From contig JAIXMP010000044.1 in NCBI GenBank assembly GCA_025677815.1, positions 248,001 through 312,000 on the forward strand: a stretch of 64,000 bases of DNA. Direction: 5' to 3'. A program made the position numbers and the translations under genes. The stretch comes from Phascolomyces articulosus (taxonomy: Eukaryota; Mucoromycota; Mucoromycetes; Mucorales; Lichtheimiaceae). The notes beneath the pieces were generated by a model. It worked only from the letters and a program-made list of their open reading frames with translations. It did not search any database and had not been told where the DNA came from. This document shows positions 1 to 11,090 of this stretch, piece by piece; within the stretch, counting starts at the first letter, position 1; each line of letters starts with the position of its first letter.

Positions 1-524
1 CCAGAAAAAGGTAGTATAAAGAAGAAGATATTAATAATAATGATAAAGTTTCTGGATCAAGTATCATTTAGATTTACATTTTCATTTTGTGTATTCTCTC
101 CCACTTAATTTATAGGTGGATTGGTAGCCAATAATTTAGTTTTCCGTTATAATTATTTGACTACAGATGATGGGGTGGGTGGATTAGAAGGAGCCTTTTC
201 CATGTGTACCTTTTGGTTGGTAGAAGCTTTAACTCGAGCAGGAATGTATGATAAAAAGCTTTTGCAACGTGCAGTAGTGATGTTTGAAGAAATGGTTTCA
301 TATGGTAATCATCTTGGATTGTTTTCTGAAGAAATTGCTCGATCTGGAGAAATGCTTGGTAATACACCACAAGCTTTTTCGCATTTATCCTTTATCAGTG
401 GTAAGAATAAGGAAAGAATAATCTATATATTATTATTTGTTTTCATAATTAGCCATTATTTAAAAAAAATACTTTCTATATAGCCGCATTTAACCTTGAC
501 CGAGTACTTGGAAAACGACATTAA
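1..524 (+). CDS. GH15 glucoamylase/trehalase-type hydrolase, C-terminal part
   Basis: C-terminal end of a glycoside hydrolase family 15 protein cut by the window edge. Exons are 1-10, 116-400 and 484-524; both junctions keep phase (codons G|GT and G|CC). The visible part carries the conserved GH15 run [15 protein letters not shown], then [11 protein letters not shown], then [14 protein letters not shown] and a short tail ending GKRH before the TAA. GH15 enzymes are inverting exo-hydrolases of alpha-glucosides with an (alpha/alpha)6 barrel. The Glu in SEEI corresponds to the catalytic-base region of the family. The class that ends shortly after the barrel, with no starch-binding domain visible here, includes cytosolic glucoamylase-like and trehalase-like proteins, so the substrate cannot be set from this fragment. 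Family assignment is firm; substrate is open. Confidence 0.85.
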
Positions 525-1504
525 AATAATATCATTTCACGTTTTTAATATATAAAATAAGAGAGGAATCATCTATTTTGAGACAGTTCAAGTATTTATA
601 TATCAACTATTATGTGTAAGGAGAAGTGTACGTATGCTATTACCCTCTCTTATACAAAAATGCTATGAAAACGATAAGATTACTGTAAAAGGTATTTCGT
701 AAGCATGCGTTTATTGTATATGCTATATAAGAGCTTCATATTTTTTTTTATATAAACTGTATATAGAGTATATTTAAAATTCAAGTAGAAAGATGCAGTA
801 ATCAATGGTGATGAGAATTTTTTATAGGAGGGGGGGAGATCTTTATGAAAATAATCCCTTTCGCTTACCATATTTATATATTTTTGATACATCAAATTTA
901 TAACAATAAGGTGAAATTATTTGCAATGAATAATTTACATGTAAAAAAAAAATATGTTTATATATGTAGATATTAAATATATGTAATGATAATGGACCGT
1001 GCACTTTATCATGATAATTATTAGTACATGGTGGTGACATTATTTTCATTACAAACAATGTAACCCTGATGGTTTAGTTGTCATGATAAGTAAATACTAA
1101 ATATTTACTATCTCTGTTGATTTGAAATAGTATCATTGCCCCTTATTATAGAACAGCCCGTCAAGTTACTCCTCAAATCATCATATTAAATGTTTTACTA
1201 CTACAGTAACAGATTATTACTCTCTCGTTATCTTATATTTCTCCTTCAACTAACCAACCTCCTTTCTGTCTCAAAGATAATACTGATTGTATTTTAATTC
1301 TATACTTCTCAAATAGCTCATTAAAACTTGTTATATAAATAAGAAATACTCTTCTTACTTCTCTTCTTCCATTTTTTTTTCTTTGTGACCCTTTCCGTTC
1401 ATTTTTTTTTTCTATTCACCTTTGTTCCATCTACAAGAAAACACCCCAATTCATTCTTTTCCAACCAATATATTTTATAAAACGACAAGACAACCACACG
1501 TAAA
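525..1504. other. Intergenic, no gene seen
   Basis: Very AT-rich stretch between the GH15 gene and the next start codon. No reading frame with recognisable protein character was found on either strand. Pyrimidine-rich tracts at about 1340-1420 lie upstream of the next gene and may be part of its promoter. Confidence 0.6.
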
Positions 1505-2600
1505 ATGAAATCTATTCGACTTGCTTTAATGAACAAAAAGTTTGATGATCAATATACTTTTGAACTTCATGGCTATGTAAATATCTATGTTTATATAAAT
1601 AAACACTGTATTTCTTTTCTTTGAACTATGACACTTTAATATACATATACTTCTAAAAGTCTGGTTTTATTAATCGATACATCTTATATATAACAGCTCA
1701 CATTACATGATTTTGAATCCACTTTATCGACCATTAATAGATCTGTAACCTATAATCCTCCTCCTGGTAATAAACTCGTTTGGATTGGAATATTATGGAC
1801 AGTTTGGATTTTTATTGCCATGGCTGTTTATACCCTATGGGCCAGTCTCGATCTGGTTTCTATTTTGATCACAATTCCAATCTTGATGTTTTTGGCAACT
1901 ATCATATTTCTTTGGCGACATCGTCATATTCGTTGCAAGGTATCTATTTTTTTCATTGTAATGGAGAAAAAAAATAATTGCTAACGAAAATAACAATTAT
2001 TCTTTGAAATACATCCTACTCTATTTTAATAATATACGAATGCAACAAAAGCTAATATATTCACTGGTATAAAAATTAGTTTGAACAATCTGTTTTGGAT
2101 ACATGCGGTACAATTAATGCAACAGAAAATATTCGAGGCATCAATTATCGATTCAGTAAAAATGGTATGGATATTACCACTACTGGAGCAACATCAACAA
2201 AAAGTAATAATAATACCAGCAATGTCTTGGCATTCTATTCAAAACCACGTTATGTACGTCTAGTGCTTTTTAGTTTTTTAATAATTGAAAAAAAATACAT
2301 TTTCTTGTTACTAATGATAATAATAATCTATTAATATAGAGTATAGTAATTGAATTTGATGATCGATATAATGCACTCTCTGGTCAACGATTTTCCTCAC
2401 CTAGATATCATAATGATGATTTTATTAGTATCCCGTTATATGCTGGTGCTGGTGGAACAGAAAGGGATGATCTGGATGAACCGAAGCACGTTCATTATTC
2501 CGAAAAAGATGGGCTTCGTAAAGAAACTGTAACTGATTTACCTCATGGAACTTTAAATTATTATAACGAAAATGATCCCCATGCCTTACGGTACAATTAG
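1505..2600 (+). CDS. Two-helix membrane protein of unknown function
   Basis: Four exons, all in phase 0: 1505-1576, 1697-1939, 2080-2253 and 2340-2600, giving 249 residues. The start ATG at 1505 is followed by MKSIRLALMNKKFDDQY. A soluble head of about 55 residues, with a PPPGNKLVW motif, precedes two hydrophobic helices in exon 2 (roughly residues 56-77 and 82-98), closed by a basic RHRHIRCK stop-transfer segment. The rest is hydrophilic and rich in Asn, Asp and Tyr, containing VIEFDDRYNALSGQRF, and is probably cytosolic. I do not recognise the family. An alternative donor GTACAA at 2591, just before the stop, would splice in phase to 2766 and extend the protein into the exons listed next. 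Confidence 0.65.
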
Positions 2601-2765
2601 AAATATCAAGCTATTGCCTTTTGTCATCTTCCTCTTTTTTAATATACCAGTCATATATATTTATATATATGATATGCTAAATAATATACCCTTTTTTTTA
2701 ATTGATAATGGCTTTATCGTTGATATATTTCTTCATATTCACGGATTATAATCACATAATTGAAG

Positions 2766-3793
2766 GTCTTACGTAAAGAAAGAAAGTATATCTATTGCAA
2801 CAAGAAGCAATGAAAGAAAAGCTTTAAATTTGGCTCGTAGTAATAATGAATTTATGATGTTTCATAAAAAAAAAAGTGTCTGATTATTTTAAACATTGGT
2901 GTTTGGGCTAAAATGATCTAAGGAAGTAATGGATTCACAGAGTTGCGATAATAAGGACAACATTAAGATGTCAGTTCTTCTTCTTCAAAAGCTTAAAATA
3001 GTTAATATTGTGTTCGAATCTTTATAGCCTATAAGTAGATGTCGAGGAGAAGAAAACATTGATATCAGTACTAATGATAGCAATAGCGATAAGAGTGCTG
3101 CTTGCTGGTGGGAAGTTTTTATCAGTTCCACTTCTACGTTAACTTAATTTTACCTATTCATTCTATTTTACACCCAATAAAAACGTGATTGAACTTATTC
3201 TGTACATTGGATTCTGCCTATTGTTATGATGTAAGAATAGAAATCTGTTTGCAGATGTTTCAAAAGAATGAATATCATGAGCGGAGCCAAAATGAAATCG
3301 ATTTCCCCACATCCCCTTCCTCGTTTTTTTAAACACACCGATACAAGATCTACGTGGAAAAACTGTCGGGAGAGAGGGTTAATATATTTTATAGGGGGGA
3401 AGGTGATGAAGTTCCCTGTTTTTATGAATATATTAAAAAAAATGATTCAGATGTTTCAAAATCATTATTGGTCGCGTTTTATTTCATATTACCATTATCA
3501 TTATTACAGTCGATGCGTCATTCAAAAGATTCATGGTGTCTTTATATATAAATAATACTATTAATAGTTCATGAAGATCAAAATCTAACTATAGACTTGA
3601 AGAAAGAGGATTCTCGAACTTTTTTATCATTTTCAGAAGATGTATCAAAAGCTTTAAGGTAAATAATCATTATTAAAAAAAATGAACTCAAATTTTATAA
3701 TTGCTACACAAAATACATTTTTTTCTTCAAAGTCAGCCTCTATTAGATGCAGGGCAAAACAAATCATTTAACCTTGCATATATATTATCTTAA
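2766..3793 (+). pseudogene. Probable extra exons of the upstream membrane protein, or a decayed gene
   Basis: Several exon-like segments with coding character follow the previous gene. One from 2766 reads SYVKKESISIATRSNERKAL and joins in phase to a donor at 2591. One at 3255-3329 reads MFQKNEYHERS and runs, in the same frame, through a TAA at 3330-3332 into YKIYVEKLSGERVNIF. The last two, 3568-3658 and 3733-3793, join cleanly and end SFSEDVSKALSQPLLDAG...ILS before a TAA at 3791. I could not connect all pieces: the donors in the middle would be weak GTGTCT sites. Either the 1505 gene is really about twice as long with an inactivating stop, or this is a separate broken gene. No family was recognised. 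Confidence 0.4.
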
Positions 3794-4251
3794 TACTAGA
3801 TAGTGTGTGTATTAGCTTGTATATAAATTGATTCAACTATTTATCTATTTATGATATGGGATGGATGATGACATTCATATTAAAAAAAATATGACCGCTG
3901 TGTTGGGTTTTGGGGGTTTATTAAAATGAAGTGTTAAATCTAATCCAGAAAAAGTATCTTTTTAAGCCTGACATGAACTGGTATTGATCTGTACGACTTG
4001 AGGAGAGGAAAAAAGCACATGTACGATTACCCACCACAAATTTTAATATGGCGCTCATTTTTTTTTATTACACTTCTTTCCCTTCCTTTTTTTCCCTCTT
4101 CTTCTTCTTTCCCTCTCTTTTTTTTTCTACTCGAAGAAGAAAACACGCGAAAAAAACCTTTTCATTTTATACATTCGTTTATATTTTTTTTATCTATGAT
4201 ATTTTCCGGTGCGATATGCCCATCCGTCTTTCTATATACTAATATTATTCA
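3794..4251. promoter_or_regulatory. Upstream region of the RapGAP gene
   Basis: Spacer of about 460 nt with a long pyrimidine-rich tract at about 4058-4130 (runs of CTTCC and TTTTTC) directly before the start codon, of the kind common in fungal promoters and 5' leaders. No TATA box stands out. No other gene is seen here. Confidence 0.4.
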
Positions 4252-7200
4252 ATGATTAACTCTCACATTGACAACAGCAATAACAATAATAAAAACAACA
4301 ACAATTCATCTATTATGCATCCTTCTTCATCATCTTCTACTTCTTCCTCATCTATTCCTCCCCCAGTTCCACCAAAAGAGTTTCTTCTTACAAAATCAAG
4401 ATTACTCCCAACATCACCATCCACAACAACAACTGCTACTTCTACTCCGATTATCCAACAACAACCAAAACGACGACTTCCACGATTCTGGCAACAATCA
4501 TCCTCACCACCTAAACACCAAGAATCATTTGATATTCAACAAGATACCATCACTGCTACTGAACAGCAACAGTCAGCTTCATCCTTATCATCTTCACCAT
4601 CATCCAATAGTAATGGTTTTGGTATTCGATCATTTAAGCGTAATACTGACGATAAACCCCATACCCCAAAAAGATCGATATCATTACGACGCAGGAGACC
4701 AAGTGTTACACCAACTGAACAAGTCCCATCATCTCCAATTAATACCATAAACGAGCATCCACAACATCCGAGAAATACGACCACAACCACTTTAAATAAT
4801 AATATTAATTCTAATTATTCTAATAATAATGTTAATCAAAGTAACTCGAATAATAATAATAATAGTAACAATAATATGAAAGATATATCAACAACAAATG
4901 GAAAATCACCTTCGTCGTCGTCACTTTTAACAAAAACACTTCCCATTGCACCTCCATTATTGCGTCGTGGATCAACACCATGGTCAACTCATTCCGCTTC
5001 ATCAACATCATCAGGAATGGAATCTTCTTCGTCAGCTTCAACAAGTAAAAACATATTGCTTTTGGAACGTTGGATCGCTCATAAACAGCAACAACAGCCT
5101 GATTATGTTGTCACTGTGCATGAATGCTGCACATGGATAGGAGGTTACTGCAATAAACTGGATATAAATTCTGACCATGTGTGGAAAAAAATTGATGCTA
5201 TACTTGAAAGTATAGAATATATTCTTGTTCAAACAAATGCATTCAAAGGGTTATTCCGACGTAGGATCATGGAACTTCAACAACAAAGTCAACAAGCCCA
5301 TCATGTTTCTCAAGTGGTAAAAAAAAACAACATATATTTCTTTTTTATATAATACTTTTATCAAAAATCTATTCCTTATTATACCTTCCTTTCTCCTTCC
5401 AACTAATTATAATAATACACATAATAATACACTCCTTTTTTTTTTTTTTTTTACTTGATGGTTTAATTACTAACAAATGATCTAATATAGCTGCGTGATA
5501 TTGAAAAAATTTGTAATGCAATAACAACTAGTTTATGTTGTACTAGCGACCATAAAAACTTGGTTACTACTACTGCTCAACAAGACCAACCGCAACAACT
5601 TCCTTTATTTAAACACGAAATAAGTCATCATCTATTTACTACCAAAAAATCACCTTTACAACCTGATTATGCAAAAATGTGGCCGGACCACATGGATCGT
5701 TCATTTAGTTGGTTTAGACAGCATTTTGTGGGCAAACCGTATACCACACTTGTTCGTACAACAGATGATGAAACAATTATCATTTCTGTCGTCAAGGATT
5801 ATCAGTCAGAAGCTTGTCGCGTGATTATCCGATCTAACAACAAAAAGGTAAAAAAAAAAAAAGTTGTCTGCAAGAAATAATGGAATTGAGCTCCCACACA
5901 TGAATTCATTTATATGATATATTTTATTATATATTATTGGAACTAATACAAATATATATTTCTTTTATGGGGGCGTCCCCCATTTGCTTAATTCATTATA
6001 TTTTAGTATGCAGGACATTATTTCGTCGATTCTGAGCATCTCAAAGTTGTTGCAGGCGATCATGATTTACTTTATCATCGACATGCTATAGCTGCCATCT
6101 ATCCTGAACTTGATTTAAATTCATTTAAAGAATTATCTGCAGAAGCAAGTATTCTAGCAGGTTTAGAAAAAGAACTTTTACGTTTTGATGAATTGGTGGT
6201 AAAGTATTATCATAATCCCGATCCATTTTTATTTATTTATTTGCTTATTTATCTCGACTTTTTTTTTTGACAAACATTTATATTCAATCAACAAATCATT
6301 CTCTGATTTTTTTTCTTATATAGGTTCCAAAACATTACAAATTTGGAGTATTAAATGTAAAAGAAAATCAAACAAATGAAGAAGAATGGTTTAGTAATAC
6401 TGGTATGTCCCCTGGTTTCCAACGATTTTTGGATTTAGTTGGACAACGGGTTGAACTTAAAGGATACACAGGTTATGCAGCTGGATTGGATACAAAATGT
6501 AAGTTTAAAAAATATCTTTTTATTTTCTTGGCATAAAATTTCATTACTTAAGCAGAAGATGTCTTCTTAAATCTTATATAGCGGGAGAAACAGGCGAATT
6601 CTCGTACATATCGCGTTGGCATAGTCATGAAATTATGTTTCATGTAGCAGCATTAATGCCATGGCGTGAACATGACCGTCAACAAGTTCATCGCAAACGG
6701 CATATTGGCAATGGTATATATCATTCTTAAAACAGTTAAAAGAAACCACAGAGAAATTTATTGATATACTGATGGATGAATTATTGTTATGATGAAACTT
6801 GTTCTCTTTTTTATCATCCCTATTATTATTATTAATATGTAGATATCATATGCCTTGTATTTGTTGAAGGAAATGGTAAATTTGATCCAAATGCTATCCG
6901 ATCACAGTTTTTACATGTTTTTGTTGTTGTTCATTTGGATCATGATTCAGAAGGAAATGAACAATGGCGTATGGAAATAGTTCGTAACCCCAATGTGGAT
7001 TCGTTTGGTCCCACAATTCCAGCAGCTACTCAACTTTCTACTTTTCAATTACGCGACTTTCTGCTTTTAAAAAGTAAGTTTTTTAATTACTATTATTATA
7101 GTATCACTACGGTACCTAAAATAAAAAAAAAGCCATGTACTCAACACGTTAAATAAAATAATGCTTTAGTGGTCAATGGTGAAAATGCTGCATTGAAATC

Positions 7201-7836
7201 CGACAAATTTTCAATACCGAATAATAAGGCACGAGCAGGAATGTTGAGGAATATGGCTACATCAGTCGATAGCGTACAAACAGCAAGAAACAATGGGCCA
7301 CCTAAAAATGAACGACCACGATCAACAGGTGCACATAATAGTAGTTTTGCAAAAAGAGCAGGAAACCCTTGGCGTAGTCGACCTTCTTTGGATGTACCTG
7401 GTTCACCACCACCACTTCCTCCTATGCCGGTTCCTTCTCGTTCCAATATGCTTCGTGATTTGACAGCTGGGTTTACACGACGCGGGCGTCGTACTAGTGG
7501 AAACAAAGATGAAGAATCTAAAGGTAAATGAAGTATAAACATCTCTTTTTTTATTTTGTTCTTCATAATAGCAAACGTTATGAGTAGCTTTTATATTAAC
7601 CATTACTATCACCATTAAAAAAAGCAGTCCAAGAGCAACAACAGAATGAATCATCATCATCATCCACTTCTCGGTTTATGAAGCCGCCAAGTCTAGTATC
7701 TAATGTGATGCGAGGTCGTTCTATTTCATCCACCAATGTGCGCGCAGAAGAAATGCGAACAAGCCAAAGTTCAATCACTCGATCCAATACATTTTCTCGA
7801 AGGATAGGTCGATCTAGTTTGAATAAAAGCAACTAA
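4252..7836 (+). CDS. Rap/Ran-GAP domain GTPase-activating protein
   Basis: Eight exons with consistent phase: 4252-5316, 5491-5847, 6007-6198, 6324-6498, 6582-6713, 6843-7073, 7170-7523, 7628-7836; 904 residues. The first 250 residues are low complexity (Asn, Ser, Thr, Pro, Gln), followed by a conserved helical block near residues 265-345. The Rap-GAP domain follows at roughly 500-700: NEEEWFSN, FLDLVGQRVELKGYTGY, then FHVAALMPW and KRHIGNDIICLVF. The Asn of the GND motif (about residue 640) matches the catalytic asparagine-thumb of Rap1GAP-type enzymes, which speeds GTP hydrolysis on Rap- or Rheb-like GTPases. The codon following it is split by an intron. The tail is basic, Pro/Ser-rich and probably disordered. 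A perfect TACTAAC branch site lies before exon 2. The exact target GTPase is inferred only. Confidence 0.88.
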
Positions 7837-8514
7837 TAGTCGATAGCAATAGTAGTATGGCCTTGCTCAGATCTATTCTTACCTCCATGTATCTATATCC
7901 ATATACATATATATATAATGGTTCTGTTTTTTTTTTCTTCTACCACACATATATTTATGATTAAATTTTGATCAATAACTTAATTTATTTTAGCAACGTT
8001 TTAAGGTTGCATATTATATATAAATTAACCATGATATCATTATACATGACGAAAGAAGTCATACTTAAACTTATCTTGAAAGGGTTCCATGGTAAATTAC
8101 TAAAGATCATTCGAAATCCAGTCTATACGTCTTTATATAGTGCTAGCCTAATGTATATATGGCTACTATTTTAAATTAAGATTATTATCAATCGATTACT
8201 ATGTTATATTTTATTTCATCATAATCAACTACAATTTACAAGCAAAACCAATGTATATTTTTTTTAAAAAAAAACGCAAACCATTGTATTAATGAAAAAA
8301 GCAAATCATGTTTGGATGTGGAAAAAATGTAAAAAAAAGAAAAAGACAGTTATACAAAATTATCATGAATAAATAAATAAATAGTGTGTCAGTTATAAAA
8401 AAGTGGGATTACAATAAATAAATTTAAAAAAAACATTACACAGAAATAGAATGACAAGAGTAAAGTAAAAACGAGAAAAAAAGGTATATCATTAAAAACA
8501 AAAGATTCTTTTTT
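7837..8514. other. Convergent 3' spacer, no gene seen
   Basis: AT-rich spacer between the ends of the RapGAP gene (+) and the kinase gene (-), presumably holding both 3' UTRs and poly-A signals. Nothing else is recognisable. Confidence 0.6.
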
Positions 8515-11090
8515 TTATGATGGTGGTGATCGACGGTAGTGTAAAGGCGATGATACAGCAGCTGGTGGTGGAGGTAAAGCACTAGGTACAGGTGGAGGTA
8601 AAGAAGTAGGTGGAGCTAATGGGGGTGGAATTTGGTCTACAGTTGGAGGGTATTGTCGGAGTGATAATGATGAAACAGAAGATATCGCTTTGGATGATGA
8701 ATTTGGAGACATTGGACGGGTCGATGGTTTATTGGATGATTGTTGAGGTAATGAATACGACCTATTATAGTATGCTGCTGTATCATCTTCACCACTTTGT
8801 GATAGTGGAGGAGTAGGTGCCATCTGAGCAAAAGGTGGATCTGGAGGAAGTGGGGGAAGTGCACTTTGTGGTTGTGGTTGTTGACGACCATAGTAGCGTT
8901 GCTGCTGTTGTTGATATTGATGTGTTTGTTCTAATGATGCAAAGGAAGAAGAAGCAGTCCGAACAAGTGGTCGCTCACTTGTTTCTGGCGATGCAGAGGT
9001 TGGATAGCTTTCATCGGACGATCGTCGTCGATTATGATGATGAGGTAAAGTATTTTGTTCAGATTCATCACCTGTACGTGATATATATTCCTCATAAAGA
9101 GTGGATGTTGCTGGATCTGTATAAGATGTGGATGGAGGTAAAATACCAGACGGAGGTCGCCAATCGGTTCCTCGGTCCTTACCGACACCTGCACGGGCCA
9201 TCCTAGCCAGCTCCTCCATTTTCAATAAATCACCCTCCGAAAGTGGGGTTGCTGGTTTTTGATTCACGTAATCAGTAACACTCGTTTTATATGTACTACC
9301 TACTTTGGCACTCGATCCTCGTGGTGGGGGCTGTTGTAGCTGTTGCTGTTGTTGTTGTTGTTGTTGCTGTGGATGACGCATCTGTGAAACAAGTTGCTGT
9401 GGCGACTGTGTTTGAGCTTGTTGCTGTGGATGTGCCTGTGTATAATATTGTGGTTTTTCTGCCCCACCACTAATACGACCGGTTCGGGTATGATAATGTT
9501 CTTGATTTGTTTTTGTCATTTTTTGTGCCCATCGTCGTTGTTCCATTTCCCTCTTACGCCATTCATTTTCTTCAGGTTTGGTATAATCATATACAAGAAA
9601 TTTCTCATCCATAGTTTGTCGTTCAGGGGATGTTTCTGGTATATCATTGATCGATTGGCTCTTCAAAGAAGTATTGGCGTGTGAAGCAGCACTACGTTTT
9701 GGATTACGTTTTCTAACAATCAATGGGTTGTCTTCTAATAGAATTTCTTCAAGTTCATGGGTAGGATCAAAGTTGGCACGTTTACTCTATCATAGGATTA
9801 CGATGTATGTTAAAATTTCATTCCTTTCCATTAAATATCCGAAGAAATAATTGCTAATTTACTTACATCTGGTATAAAAGGTGGACAAGCTTGTTTTGAT
9901 TCTAATAAATCCCATTGAATATTTCGAAGCCATGGATGATTTACCAGTTGAGTAAATCCTTTATCTTTGACGCCTAATCTTCGACTGACATCTCTCGTTA
10001 ATAACCCTTTGACAAAGTCCATGGCATCATGGGAAATGCGACTGTTCTCAGGAAAGCAGAGCGGTTCGTGCATAATTGCATGTTGAAGTGCATCATTTGT
10101 TTTACCGCGAAAAGGACGCTATCATATCATCATTTATTAGTGAATTCAATCCATCATCATTTTAATTACACACATACTCCCTCTTTTTTTTTTCCTAAAA
10201 GAATACCTTTCCAAACATTAGTTCGAAACAAACAACTCCTAGTGACCACCAATCAACTGAAACACCATAACCACGTTTAGCCAGTACTTCTGGAGCCATA
10301 TAAGCCATTGAACCAGCAATTGATGTTAAAGGCTTGGAGTCCGTAAATTGAACAGCAATATTAAAATCAGTTAAATGAGCATGACCATGTTCATTCAATA
10401 AAATATTATCCGGTTTGATATCCCTGCATAAAATAAATATGTAGTGTGATTAGCTCATCATCTAATCACCACTCACGTTTTCATATTACATGCATATATA
10501 TATATATAGTTAAAAATTTCATTCTTTTCTCTCTCTCTCCTGATTTGTTTCCCGTTTTCTACAGTTATATATATTTACCTATGGATGACTTTATTATTAT
10601 GCAAGTGCCTTAAACTTATTGCCACTTCAGCTGCGTAGAATTGAACATAAGACTCAGGCATAACACCTAATCGATCGAGATGAAACCGCAAGTCACCACC
10701 AAGCATTAAATCCAATACCATAAATAAATTATCATCGTCTTGAAATGCATAACGTAAATTGACAATTAATCCATAAGACACTTGTTCTAAAATACGTCGT
10801 TCAGAAATGATATTTTCGACTGCTCGCATTTGTATACATTTCGTCTTGTTTATATATTTTAAAGCAAAAAGTTTTTTGGTGCCTTTATGTTGAACAACTC
10901 GAACTTTGCCGAAAGCCCCTTTACCGACAGAACGTAATAATGTAAAATGCGAAAGGTCGACTAGACAAGGTTTTTTTTTTTTAGTTTCAGCTTATACTTT
11001 TATTTTTTTTCATATGAAAGAGTTATTATTATTATTAATACCTTCGCCTTCGAGATCAAGACCTACTTGAGAACAACAGACAGCACCCAT
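8515..11090 (-). CDS. YANK/STK32-type AGC serine/threonine kinase
   Basis: Five exons on the minus strand, listed 5' to 3': 11042-11090, 10579-10960, 10207-10423, 9867-10118, 8515-9786; 723 residues. The protein starts MGAVCCSQ: Gly2 with Ser7 fits N-myristoylation and the two Cys fit palmitoylation, so membrane attachment is likely. The kinase domain covers about residues 18-285: [11 protein letters not shown] glycine loop, ALKY lysine, HRDIKPDN at 143-150, MAPE and DWWSLGV. The magnesium motif reads TDFNIA instead of DFG, which is typical of the STK32 (YANK) branch. An AGC-type extension with [14 protein letters not shown] follows, then a long Gln/Pro/Ser-rich tail of about 350 residues with poly-Q that animal YANKs lack. 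The biology of the family is poorly known. Kinase identity is firm, subfamily likely. Confidence 0.88.

Noticed and set aside
3013..3030. tRNA-like GTTCGAATC motif
   Set aside because: No matching acceptor stem, anticodon stem or D-arm could be paired around it.
4268..4750. Long His/Leu-rich open frame overlapping the RapGAP first exon
   Set aside because: It is the shifted-frame shadow of the CAA/CAT/TCA-rich coding sequence of the real gene; no splice context of its own.
8610..9684. Several plus-strand open frames opposite the kinase tail
   Set aside because: They mirror the repetitive Gln/Pro codons of the minus-strand gene and have no independent protein character.
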